A stretch of DNA of 6,424 bases from Candidatus Jorgensenbacteria bacterium RIFCSPLOWO2_12_FULL_42_11 (GTDB lineage: Bacteria > Patescibacteriota > Minisyncoccia > UBA6257 > MFKM01), in contig MFKM01000007.1 in the NCBI GenBank assembly GCA_001779575.1, forward strand, positions 1 to 6,424, in the 5' to 3' direction. Shown in pieces: positions 1-4,964 of the stretch. The first letter of the stretch is position 1. The number at the start of each line of letters is the position of its first letter. Both the position numbers and the translations under genes were made by a program. The notes under the pieces were generated by a model, which saw only the letters and a list, made by a program, of their open reading frames with translations, had not been told where the DNA came from and searched no databases.

Positions 1-1
1 C

Positions 2-547
2 TGTTCAACCGCGTACATCAATAATTGCCCAACCACCACCACAAGCCAAACATGTCCGAGTGGCCAATACTGGTTTACGCCTTCAACCGGTTCGGGTTAT
101 TGCAAGGCGAACGAAACAACAACCACCTACTGCGCCAGCGGCCAATACTGGAACGGGACTTCTTGCGTGACTTCGCCTTCTGCTTCATGCACCGGCAGCC
201 AATACTGGAACGGTTCGGCGTGCGTAGATTCGTCTTCTACTTCCTGCGCCAGCGGCCAGTATTGGGACGGTTTTACCAATGCTTGCGTAAACAACCCCTC
301 CACTTCCTGCTCCAGCGGACAATATTGGAACGGGACGGCGTGCGTGGACTCAACAACCACTGCCTGTACCGGTAGCCAGTATTGGAACGGTTCAGCATGC
401 GTAGATTCGCCTTCTAGTTCTTGTACTAGCGGCCAGTACTGGAATGGGACGGCGTGCGTGACCGGCAGTATTTCGCTTCAAGACCAGTTGGCTCAAATAG
501 CCGCGATTCTTCGTAAATTATTTGATTTATCCAACCTCTTGCGTTAA
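2..547 (+). CDS. Cys-rich GQYWNG-repeat surface protein, 3' end (5' part off the left edge)
   Basis: The reading frame is open from the left edge (first full codon at 2) to a TAA at 545-547, so only about 181 C-terminal residues are present and no start is assigned. The protein consists of tandem units of about 19 residues with the core C-x-[SG]-[GS]-QYWNG-[TS]-x-C-V, each followed by a Ser/Thr/Asp-rich spacer. Full units begin at 131, 188, 245, 308, 365 and 422; a degenerate longer one begins at 53. The two Cys are separated by ten residues in most units, suggesting one disulfide per unit. The last ~25 residues lack Cys and form a Leu/Ile-rich amphipathic helix (LQDQLAQIAAILRKLFDL). Such repeat proteins are expected to be exported, but the signal peptide is outside the window. 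No enzymatic motif is seen, and a role in attachment or the envelope is inference only. Confidence 0.8.
   Translation, partial: CSTAYINNCPTTTTSQTCPSGQYWFTPSTGSGYCKANETTTTYCASGQYWNGTSCVTSPSASCTGSQYWNGSACVDSSSTSCASGQYWDGFTNACVNNPSTSCSSGQYWNGTACVDSTTTACTGSQYWNGSACVDSPSSSCTSGQYWNGTACVTGSISLQDQLAQIAAILRKLFDLSNLLR
131..460 (+). repeat. Coding tandem repeat, 57-bp period (six units)
   Basis: Six in-frame units start at 131, 188, 245, 308, 365 and 422. All steps are 57 bp except 245 to 308, which is 63 bp because two residues are inserted (DGFTNAC). DNA identity between units is high around the QYWNG core, which points to recent tandem duplication. Two subtypes can be told apart: A (C-x-SGQYWNGT) and B (CTGSQYWNGS). 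Their order is A-B-A'-A-B-A, suggesting duplication of an A-B pair. Confidence 0.85.
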
Positions 548-570
548 AAACACCTTGAATCATTTTGGTA

Positions 571-599
571 TTGACTTTTCCCAGATTGTAGTGTAATAT
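571..599 (+). promoter_or_regulatory. Sigma-70-like promoter for the RRM gene
   Basis: A -35 box TTGACT (571-576) is followed after exactly 17 bp by a -10-like TAATAT (594-599). Transcription would start near 606, leaving a leader of about 100 nt before the ATG at 706. It lies just after the stop of the upstream repeat-protein gene and no better promoter is seen in this gap. Confidence 0.6.
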
Positions 600-605
600 T
601 AATCT

Positions 606-705
606 GTAAGTTTCTTGTTTCTCTTTCCTTGCAGTAATGCGTAGGTCCAAGAGGTAGAGAAGGTAGGTCGACTTACCCATTATTAATTTTAAGTAAGGAA
701 ATACT
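606..705 (+). promoter_or_regulatory. Structured 5' leader of the RRM gene with sequestrable Shine-Dalgarno
   Basis: The roughly 100-nt leader contains a near-perfect hairpin at 662-677 (GGTAGG/CTTACC arms, inner TCGA, one G-T pair). The Shine-Dalgarno AAGGA (695-699) sits 6 nt before the ATG. Two upstream segments can pair with it. TTTCCTTGC (624-632) complements GTAAGGAAA (693-701) over 9 bp with one G-U pair. CTTAC (672-676), the 3' arm of the hairpin, complements GTAAG (693-697). These pairings are visible in the sequence. That they control translation, for example by temperature or autoregulation, is inference. Confidence 0.45.
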
Positions 706-1005
706 ATGGCAAAAAAATTGTATGTAGGTGGATTGTCTTACGACACCACCGGAGACACTCTGAAAGAAACATTTGCTCAAGCCGGAACCGTTGAAACAGC
801 GACCGTCATCATGGACAGAATGACTAATCGCTCAAAAGGGTTCGGTTTTGTGGAAATGGCATCTGACGAAGAAGCTCAAAAAGCGATTGAAATGTTCAAT
901 GGCAAAGAGCTTGACGGACGAACCGTCACCGTAAACGAAGCTCGCCCGATGGAACCCCGCCGGGAAGGCGGATTTAATCGCGGCGGACGCGGCTTTGGAC
1001 GATAA
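706..1005 (+). CDS. RRM-domain RNA-binding protein (Rbp-like, Gly/Arg tail)
   Basis: This 99-residue protein is a single RNA recognition motif plus a short tail. RNP2 is LYVGGL (residues 5-10) and RNP1 is KGFGFVEM (44-51). Both carry the aromatic positions that stack on RNA bases. The RRM runs to about residue 80 and is followed by a Gly/Arg-rich tail (about 84-99, with RGGRGFGR) typical of the bacterial/cyanobacterial Rbp family. These proteins bind single-stranded RNA in the cytoplasm and some are cold-induced. The start is supported by Shine-Dalgarno AAGGA 6 nt upstream and by the family's usual N-terminus. It has its own promoter and a strong terminator, so it is probably monocistronic. 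The RNA target is unknown. Confidence 0.95.
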   Translation: MAKKLYVGGLSYDTTGDTLKETFAQAGTVETATVIMDRMTNRSKGFGFVEMASDEEAQKAIEMFNGKELDGRTVTVNEARPMEPRREGGFNRGGRGFGR

Positions 1006-1033
1006 CTTTAGAGATCGCTATTAATAAGCGAAT

Positions 1034-1064
1034 AAAAAAATCCCCCCTAACCGGGGGATTTTTT
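1034..1064 (+). terminator. Rho-independent terminator after the RRM gene
   Basis: The stem TCCCCC/GGGGGA has loop CTAACC, is flanked by an A-run (1034-1040) and followed by TTTTTT, giving a stem of up to 12 bp from 1035 to 1064. The A and T runs make it potentially bidirectional. Confidence 0.95.
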
Positions 1065-1144
1065 ATTTTATTAAAAAACTATGATTTTGAGTTTGTTTTT
1101 GTTAAAATATCGGCAGTCGCGAAAAATAATTTAAAAATTAAAAA

Positions 1145-1543
1145 ATGAAAGGTTATATTGGAAATATAGAAGAAGTCGCGAAGGAGAATAATAATTTCCG
1201 CCGAACGCTTTACACCGGCAAGCACAGCCAGCTGGTGGCAATGAACCTGAAGCCGGGCGAAGAAATTGGCGCGGAAGTTCATCCCGACACCGATCAGTTT
1301 TTTAGAATTGACGCCGGAGAAGGAAAGGTGGTGATTAACGGAATTGACAACGCGGTCAAAGACGGATTCGCGGTGGTTGTGCCGGCTGGCGCTAATCATA
1401 ACGTGATAAATACCTCGCCCGACAAAGACCTGAAGCTTTATACTATCTATTCTCCCCCGCATCATCGCGACGGCGTCGTCCACGCCACCAAAGCCGAAGC
1501 AACGGCCGATGACGAAAATTTTGACGGAAAAACAAGCGAATAA
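1145..1543 (+). CDS. Small cupin-domain protein
   Basis: This 132-residue protein is a single-domain cupin. Cupin motif 1 lies around residues 38-60 ([17 protein letters not shown], then GEG), with E44, H46 and Q51 where the family normally has HxH and Glu. Motif 2 lies at 74-89 (G-x5-PAGANH-x3-N), with P80, G82, H85 and N89. A divalent metal bound by H46, H85 and neighbours is likely. The substrate cannot be read from the sequence. Small cupins of this kind are often annotated as mannose-6-phosphate isomerase-like, but the length and motif fit a generic cupin rather than a proven isomerase. The C-terminus is acidic and probably disordered. No clear Shine-Dalgarno precedes the ATG; a possible -10 (TAAAAT, 1103-1108) lacks a convincing -35. 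It is followed closely by SOD. Confidence 0.88.
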   Translation: MKGYIGNIEEVAKENNNFRRTLYTGKHSQLVAMNLKPGEEIGAEVHPDTDQFFRIDAGEGKVVINGIDNAVKDGFAVVVPAGANHNVINTSPDKDLKLYTIYSPPHHRDGVVHATKAEATADDENFDGKTSE

Positions 1544-1562
1544 TAAGGCGAACGATATTCAT

Positions 1563-2204
1563 ATGGAAACAAATAAATTATATGTTTTGCCGAAATTAGC
1601 TTATGGCTACAAAGACTTGGAGCCTTATATTTCCGAACAGCAATTAACGATTCATCACCAAAAACACCACCAGGCCTATGTTAACGGCGCCAATGCCATT
1701 CTGGAAAAAATCGGCAAGGCCCGGCAAGAAGGGGCGGATCTGGAGATGAAATCAACCTTGAAAGAATTATCTTTCAATATCGGCGGGCACCTGCTCCATT
1801 CGTTATTTTGGGAAAATTTGGCGCCCAATTCAAATGGTCAAGGCGGCGGAGAACCGAAAGGGGCGCTGGCCGACTTGATCAAGAATGAATTTGGCGGTTT
1901 TGAGAGATTTAAAAAGGAGTTCAGCCAAACCGCTTCATCGGTTGAAGGCTCCGGCTGGGCCGCTTTGGCGTTTTGCGACCAAACCCGAAGACTGATACCG
2001 ATGCAGATAGAAAAACACAATGTTAATCTTTATCCCGATTGCAAAATATTAATGGTCCTGGATGTTTTTGAGCACGCTTATTACCTTGACTACAAAAACG
2101 AGAGGGCAAAATTTATTGAGGCCTTTTGGAACATAGTTAATTGGGACGCGGTCGCGAAAAAATCAGAGATACAGCAAGATTTGAATTGCCAAACTAAACT
2201 ATAA
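1563..2204 (+). CDS. Fe/Mn-family superoxide dismutase, archaeal/mycobacterial-like
   Basis: The enzyme (213 residues from this start) dismutates superoxide to oxygen and hydrogen peroxide. It shows both SOD domains. The helical N-domain has [12 protein letters not shown]; the C-domain has GSGWAAL and [14 protein letters not shown]. Predicted metal ligands are H31, H79 (HSLFW), D167 and H171; Y39 is the gateway Tyr. The second-sphere residue that is Gln in E. coli SodA/SodB appears as His (H152, in QIEKHNVN), as in mycobacterial and several archaeal SODs. The usual DVWEH is DVFEH. An in-frame ATG at 1509 would overlap the cupin by 35 nt, lacks a Shine-Dalgarno and adds residues not expected in SOD, so 1563 is preferred (AAGG at 1545-1548 is rather far upstream). 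Metal preference (Fe, Mn or either) cannot be settled here. No signal peptide is seen, so it is probably cytoplasmic. Confidence 0.95.
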   Translation: METNKLYVLPKLAYGYKDLEPYISEQQLTIHHQKHHQAYVNGANAILEKIGKARQEGADLEMKSTLKELSFNIGGHLLHSLFWENLAPNSNGQGGGEPKGALADLIKNEFGGFERFKKEFSQTASSVEGSGWAALAFCDQTRRLIPMQIEKHNVNLYPDCKILMVLDVFEHAYYLDYKNERAKFIEAFWNIVNWDAVAKKSEIQQDLNCQTKL

Positions 2205-2239
2205 GCAATAAATGAAAAATTTTTCATTTATTGCTTATA
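2200..2239. repeat. Perfect 40-bp palindrome at the SOD stop codon
   Basis: Positions 2200-2219 are the exact reverse complement of 2220-2239, with the centre at AAAAATTTTT and no mismatch. It includes the SOD stop codon (2202-2204). Transcribed, it would fold into one AT-rich hairpin of about 18 bp. It lacks a GC-rich stem and a following U-run, so it is not a standard terminator, though it may stabilise the mRNA 3' end or terminate in either direction. Confidence 0.85.
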
Positions 2240-2282
2240 AGATATAAATCTTGATTCAAAGAATAAAAACTATGACAAAAAA

Positions 2283-2672
2283 ATGATTTATTTTTTCGGC
2301 GGAGGAAAGGCCGACGGAAATGAAAGCTTGAAAAATCTTTTAGGCGGGAAAGGCGCGAATCTGGCTGAAATGGCCGGCAATAAAAATCTGGAACTTCCTG
2401 TTCCGCCCGGTTTCACCATCACCACCGAAGTCTGCGCTTATTACCAAAATAAAAAAACTTATCCGGACGGACTGAAGCAAGAATTGCAAAAAGCGTTGAA
2501 GAAAATGGAAAAAATCATGACCAGAAAGTTCGGCGACCCCGCCAATCCTCTGCTTGTTTCGGTCCGTTCAGGCGCGCGTAAATCTATTTGCCCAATATGG
2601 TTCCGGCCGCTATTTTTTGCGAAAAGATATGAATTTAAACAATCTGGAAAAAATTCTGGAAGCGGAACCTAA
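2283..2672 (+). pseudogene. ppdK: Truncated pyruvate phosphate dikinase (N-terminal fragment)
   Basis: PPDK interconverts pyruvate, ATP and phosphate with PEP, AMP and pyrophosphate. The first ~101 codons match its N-terminus very well: [23 protein letters not shown] (residues ~19-31), [18 protein letters not shown] and [10 protein letters not shown] (to R99). After KS (2580-2585) homology stops where SMPGMMDT should follow. The frame then reads 29 unrelated residues to a TAA at 2670-2672, overlapping rlmN out of frame. Family members are near 870-900 residues, so most of the ATP-grasp domain, the phosphohistidine domain and the PEP/pyruvate barrel are missing and no activity is expected. The start at 2283 has no Shine-Dalgarno. 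An upstream ATG at 2272 reads only MTKK before TGA, and a one-base change in the A7 run (2277-2283) would join it to this frame. A true deletion and an assembly misjoin are both possible. Confidence 0.85.
2582..2632 (+). pseudogene. Possible 3' remnant of the gene originally upstream of rlmN
   Basis: In the third frame after the ppdK break there is a short open stretch (from 2582, just after a TAA at 2579-2581) reading about [14 protein letters not shown]. It ends in a TGA at 2630-2632. This stop overlaps the preferred rlmN start as ATGA (2629-2632), the usual arrangement of translationally coupled genes. It may be the last dozen or so codons of a gene whose 5' part was lost in the ppdK junction. 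The peptide is too short to identify, so this is inference from position only. Confidence 0.3.
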
Positions 2673-3621
2673 ATATAGGTTAAGCCAGGCCAAATCGGCT
2701 GTTTTCAAGGAATTAATTGAGGACTGGGCAGAAACCAGTATTTTGCCGTCGGAATTGCGACAACAATTAAACAAAAATTGTCCCCTTTCAATCAAAGCCG
2801 AAACGACTGTTTCCAAAACCGAAGATGTCGCAAAAGCGCGAATTACGTTGGAAGACGGTCTAGAAATTGAATCGGCTTTAATGCGCCATAGCGACGGCCG
2901 GAATACGGTCTGCGTTTCTTCCCAAACGGGCTGCCCTTTGGATTGTCAATTCTGCGCCACCGGGAAAATGGGCTTCAAAAGGAATCTCAAACCTCTTGAG
3001 ATTGTGGAACAAGCGATATTTTTCGCCCGCCGTTTGAAAAAGGAAAGCGAAAGGATAACCAACGCGGTTTTCATGGGCATGGGCGAGCCTTTGCTGAATT
3101 ACGAAAACGTAATGACGGCCATTACGATTTTAAACGATAAAAACGGATTAAATATCGGAGCCAGGCATATTTCCGTTTCCACGATTGGAATCATTGAAGG
3201 CATCAAAAAATTAGCGGCGGAAAAAATCCAGTTGAATCTGGCGATTTCCTTGCACGCTCCCAATAATAAATTACGCGATGAAATTATACCTATCAACAAA
3301 AAATACCCCATTGAAATGATTATCTCGGCCGTTGATAATTACATAGCCAAGACCAACCGACAGGTGATGTTTGAATATCTTTTAATCAAGGGGGTCAACG
3401 ATTCCGACGCCTGCGCCAGGGAGTTGGCGGGATTAATGAAAAAACCTCTATATTTTCTCAATCTGATTTCTTATAATCCCTCGGGAGTGTTTCAAGCGTC
3501 AACTCCCGAAAGAACCGAGAATTTTAAAAGCATCCTCAAAGAAATGGGCGTCAAATTTTCCCAAAGATACAAATTCGGACAAGATATTTCAGCCGCCTGC
3601 GGGCAATTCGCCATTAAATGA
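2629..3621 (+). CDS. rlmN: Dual-specificity 23S rRNA/tRNA m2A methyltransferase RlmN
   Basis: This radical-SAM enzyme methylates C2 of A2503 in 23S rRNA and A37 of some tRNAs (family knowledge). With the start at 2629 it has 330 residues, at the short end for the family. Visible motifs are the radical-SAM cluster Cys triad C102-x3-C106-x2-C109 (CPLDCQFC), C95 in TVCVSSQ (equivalent of E. coli C118) and C324 in ISAACGQF (equivalent of C355), which make up the ping-pong methyl-transfer pair. [11 protein letters not shown] is the GEP SAM-binding motif, and [21 protein letters not shown] is typical. All catalytic residues are present. An in-frame ATG at 2554 lies inside the ppdK-derived DNA, so its extra 25 residues are not considered native. 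The upstream signal is weak (GAAAAG), and ATGA overlap with a lost upstream gene may have given coupling. The DUF167 gene follows 5 nt after the stop. Confidence 0.95.
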   Translation: MNLNNLEKILEAEPKYRLSQAKSAVFKELIEDWAETSILPSELRQQLNKNCPLSIKAETTVSKTEDVAKARITLEDGLEIESALMRHSDGRNTVCVSSQTGCPLDCQFCATGKMGFKRNLKPLEIVEQAIFFARRLKKESERITNAVFMGMGEPLLNYENVMTAITILNDKNGLNIGARHISVSTIGIIEGIKKLAAEKIQLNLAISLHAPNNKLRDEIIPINKKYPIEMIISAVDNYIAKTNRQVMFEYLLIKGVNDSDACARELAGLMKKPLYFLNLISYNPSGVFQASTPERTENFKSILKEMGVKFSQRYKFGQDISAACGQFAIK

Positions 3622-3626
3622 AATAA

Positions 3627-3875
3627 ATGAAAATTTTTGTTAAGGCAAAGCCTAACGCCAAGGAAGAAAAAGTTCAGAAAATAGACGACAACCATTATCT
3701 TGTTGCCGTCAAAGAGCCGCCGGCGCAAGGAAAAGCCAACCGCGCGATAATTGAAGCCCTCGCCACGTATTTCGGAATGTCTTCCTTGCGAATAAATATT
3801 ATTTCCGGGCATATTTCCAGAAATAAAATCATTGTCTTGCTACGCAAGATGTCCCGAAGGGACAAAATTTCATAA
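3627..3875 (+). CDS. DUF167 / YggU-family (UPF0235) protein
   Basis: This small protein of 82 residues has the family's hallmarks in order: an N-terminal strand with VKAKPNAKEEKV (residues ~5-16), VKEPPAQGKANRAIIEALA (28-46, with the conserved P-x-x-GKAN), and IISGHISRNKII (58-69). Family structures show a small alpha/beta fold, but the biochemical function is not established. It lies 5 nt after rlmN and is probably cotranscribed. The domain ends near IIVL (~72), and the last ~10 residues (LRKMSRRDKIS) are encoded by the two tandem hairpins at 3835-3864, so the tail may derive from an inserted repeat. No clear Shine-Dalgarno is visible, and translational coupling with rlmN is likely. Confidence 0.92.
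   Translation: MKIFVKAKPNAKEEKVQKIDDNHYLVAVKEPPAQGKANRAIIEALATYFGMSSLRINIISGHISRNKIIVLLRKMSRRDKIS
3835..3864 (+). repeat. Two abutting 15-nt hairpins at the 3' end of the DUF167 gene
   Basis: TCTTGC-TAC-GCAAGA (3835-3849) and TGTCCC-GAA-GGGACA (3850-3864) are each perfect 6-bp stems with 3-nt loops, with no spacer between them. They are followed by AAATTT. They could act as a weak terminator or mRNA end-stabiliser, or be a copy of a dispersed palindromic element. Confidence 0.6.
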
Positions 3876-3897
3876 TTCACAACTGTTGGTTTATACT
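3869..3897 (+). promoter_or_regulatory. Possible promoter for the ZIP gene
   Basis: TATACT (3892-3897) is a good -10 box. A poor -35 (TTCATA, 3869-3874) lies 17 bp upstream. The expected transcription start falls at 3904-3905, on the ATG itself, so the message would have almost no leader. No Shine-Dalgarno is present. Confidence 0.4.
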
Positions 3898-3904
3898 GAA
3901 ATTA

Positions 3905-4630
3905 ATGCAACCAATAATCTTTTCCATAGCGACTTTCCTTTCAATCCTTTTCGGGGGCCTGCTGGCCATAAAATTCAAAAGCAAACTCCATTTGATTATG
4001 GGGTTTACGGCGGGAGTTTTGCTTGGGGTCGTCAGTTTTGAAATTTTTCCGGAAATCATTGAGCAAATAAAAACTAACGACTTTGAACCGATTGAGCCGA
4101 TGATTGCCCTGGTGGCGGGATTTTTGCTTTTTCATATTCTTGAAAAAGCGATCCTTATCCACCATGCCCATGAAAACGAGTACGCGGAGCATAAGCATCC
4201 GCACGTCGGCATTGCTTCGGCTTTGGCCTTAACCGGCCACAGTTTTATGGACGGAGTGGGCATCGGACTCGGCTTCCAGGTCAATGCCGCCGTGGGCCTG
4301 TTAATCGCTATTGCCGTAATTTCCCACAGTTTCACCGACGGAATGAACACCGTGAGCTTGATGTTTAATCACAACAACAGCTTAAAAAAATCCAAAATAT
4401 TTTTACTCTTGCACGCCGTAACTCCGATTTTCGGAGCGTTGTCAACATTGTTTTTTAAAGTGCCGCCGCGTTTTTTAATTCTATATCTGGGATTTTTCGC
4501 CGGATTTTTGCTTTATATCGGCGCGAGCGACATTCTGCCCGAAGCCCACAGCAAACACAGTTCTTTTAAGCTGATTGGCCTTACTTTATTGGGAACGCTT
4601 TTTATTTTTATTATTTCCCGTCTTAGTTAA
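3905..4630 (+). CDS. ZIP-family divalent metal transporter
   Basis: This 241-residue integral membrane protein has about eight hydrophobic segments (roughly 4-22, 29-49, 66-85, 102-123, 127-150, 162-182, 188-208, 219-239). A His-rich loop (H86, H87, H89, H96, H98, H100) lies between segments 3 and 4, as in ZIP transporters that import Zn, Fe or Mn into the cytoplasm. The metal-binding helices carry HSFMDG (H112, D116) in segment 4 and HSFTDG (H141, D145) in segment 5. The second differs from the HNxPEG or HExPHE form common in other ZIPs, so metal choice cannot be inferred. The acidic FEIFPE (45-50) is also typical. It starts 29 nt after the DUF167 stop, with no Shine-Dalgarno but a -10-like box at leaderless distance. 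It may supply metal for the SOD encoded upstream, which is inference only. Confidence 0.9.
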   Translation: MQPIIFSIATFLSILFGGLLAIKFKSKLHLIMGFTAGVLLGVVSFEIFPEIIEQIKTNDFEPIEPMIALVAGFLLFHILEKAILIHHAHENEYAEHKHPHVGIASALALTGHSFMDGVGIGLGFQVNAAVGLLIAIAVISHSFTDGMNTVSLMFNHNNSLKKSKIFLLLHAVTPIFGALSTLFFKVPPRFLILYLGFFAGFLLYIGASDILPEAHSKHSSFKLIGLTLLGTLFIFIISRLS

Positions 4631-4655
4631 AAATACGAATTATTTCATTCCAATA

Positions 4656-4664
4656 TGGTATAAT
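4656..4664 (+). promoter_or_regulatory. Extended -10 promoter, leaderless start of the small membrane protein gene
   Basis: TGGTATAAT (4656-4664) is a perfect extended -10 (TGn plus TATAAT). The A of the ATG at 4671 lies exactly 7 nt past its last base, which is the expected +1. No convincing -35 is seen, which is acceptable for extended -10 promoters. No Shine-Dalgarno is available, fitting a leaderless mRNA. Confidence 0.7.
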
Positions 4665-4670
4665 CGTATT

Positions 4671-4964
4671 ATGATTAAAAATATCAATAAAAAAACAATT
4701 ATTGTCATAATCTCGGTCGTTTTATTAATCGGCTTGGGAGTTGGGGGCTATTTCTACTGGAACAATTTAGAGAAATCTAAAACAAAAGTAGAAACCAAAG
4801 CGCCGGAAGAAGCCAAAAGCGCGACGGAAATAATAACCGAAAGCGCGGCCCAAGGCGTCTTGCCGTCAATAGGGGCAAACCCCCTGGAAAGCAAACCCGA
4901 TGTCAATCCGGCTGACAAAGCCAATCCTTTTAAGGATATTAAAACCAACCCTTTTGCCCAGTAG
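4671..4964 (+). CDS. Small single-pass membrane protein with NPF-rich tail, function unknown
   Basis: This 97-residue protein has a short basic N-terminus (MIKNINKK), one hydrophobic helix (~9-29, IIVIISVVLLIGLGVGGYFYW), and an extracytoplasmic Lys/Glu/Ala-rich stretch. It ends in a Pro/Asn-rich tail with repeated NP motifs (GANPLESKPDVNPADKANPF, then NPF again). The helix most likely anchors the protein with its tail outside. The longer in-frame ATG at 4575 lies inside the ZIP gene and is rejected in favour of 4671, where the extended -10 box places the transcript start. Proteins of this layout recur in CPR genomes to my recollection, but I know of no assigned function. The stop codon (TAG 4962-4964) lies inside the left arm of the inverted-repeat element, so the original C-terminus may have been altered. 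Confidence 0.75.
   Translation: MIKNINKKTIIVIISVVLLIGLGVGGYFYWNNLEKSKTKVETKAPEEAKSATEIITESAAQGVLPSIGANPLESKPDVNPADKANPFKDIKTNPFAQ

Noticed and set aside
127..360. Open frames on the minus strand and in the first + frame across the repeat region
   Set aside because: They exist only because the 57-bp period (a multiple of three) repeats stop-free codons in every frame. Frame 2 has the structured protein repeat and a sensible end.
1..470. Regular repeats resembling a CRISPR-type array
   Set aside because: The 57-bp period is fully in frame, units are similar throughout with no unique spacers, and they encode a coherent Cys/QYWNG protein repeat.
1509..1562. Upstream ATG for superoxide dismutase
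   Set aside because: It overlaps the cupin gene by 35 nt, has no Shine-Dalgarno, and the added residues do not belong to the SOD family. The start at 1563 gives the normal N-terminus.
2243..2276. Promoter for ppdK from TATAAA (2243-2248), or TTGATT (2251-2256) with TATGAC (2271-2276)
   Set aside because: The first has no -35. The second pair is only 14 bp apart, too short for sigma-70. Neither is strong enough to call.
2554..2628. Longer rlmN start
   Set aside because: The extra 25 residues would be encoded partly by ppdK-derived DNA read in another frame. The family-like start [10 protein letters not shown] begins at 2629.
4575..4670. Longer start of the small membrane protein
   Set aside because: It lies inside the ZIP gene in another frame, and the extended -10 box at 4656-4664 sits between it and the true start at 4671.
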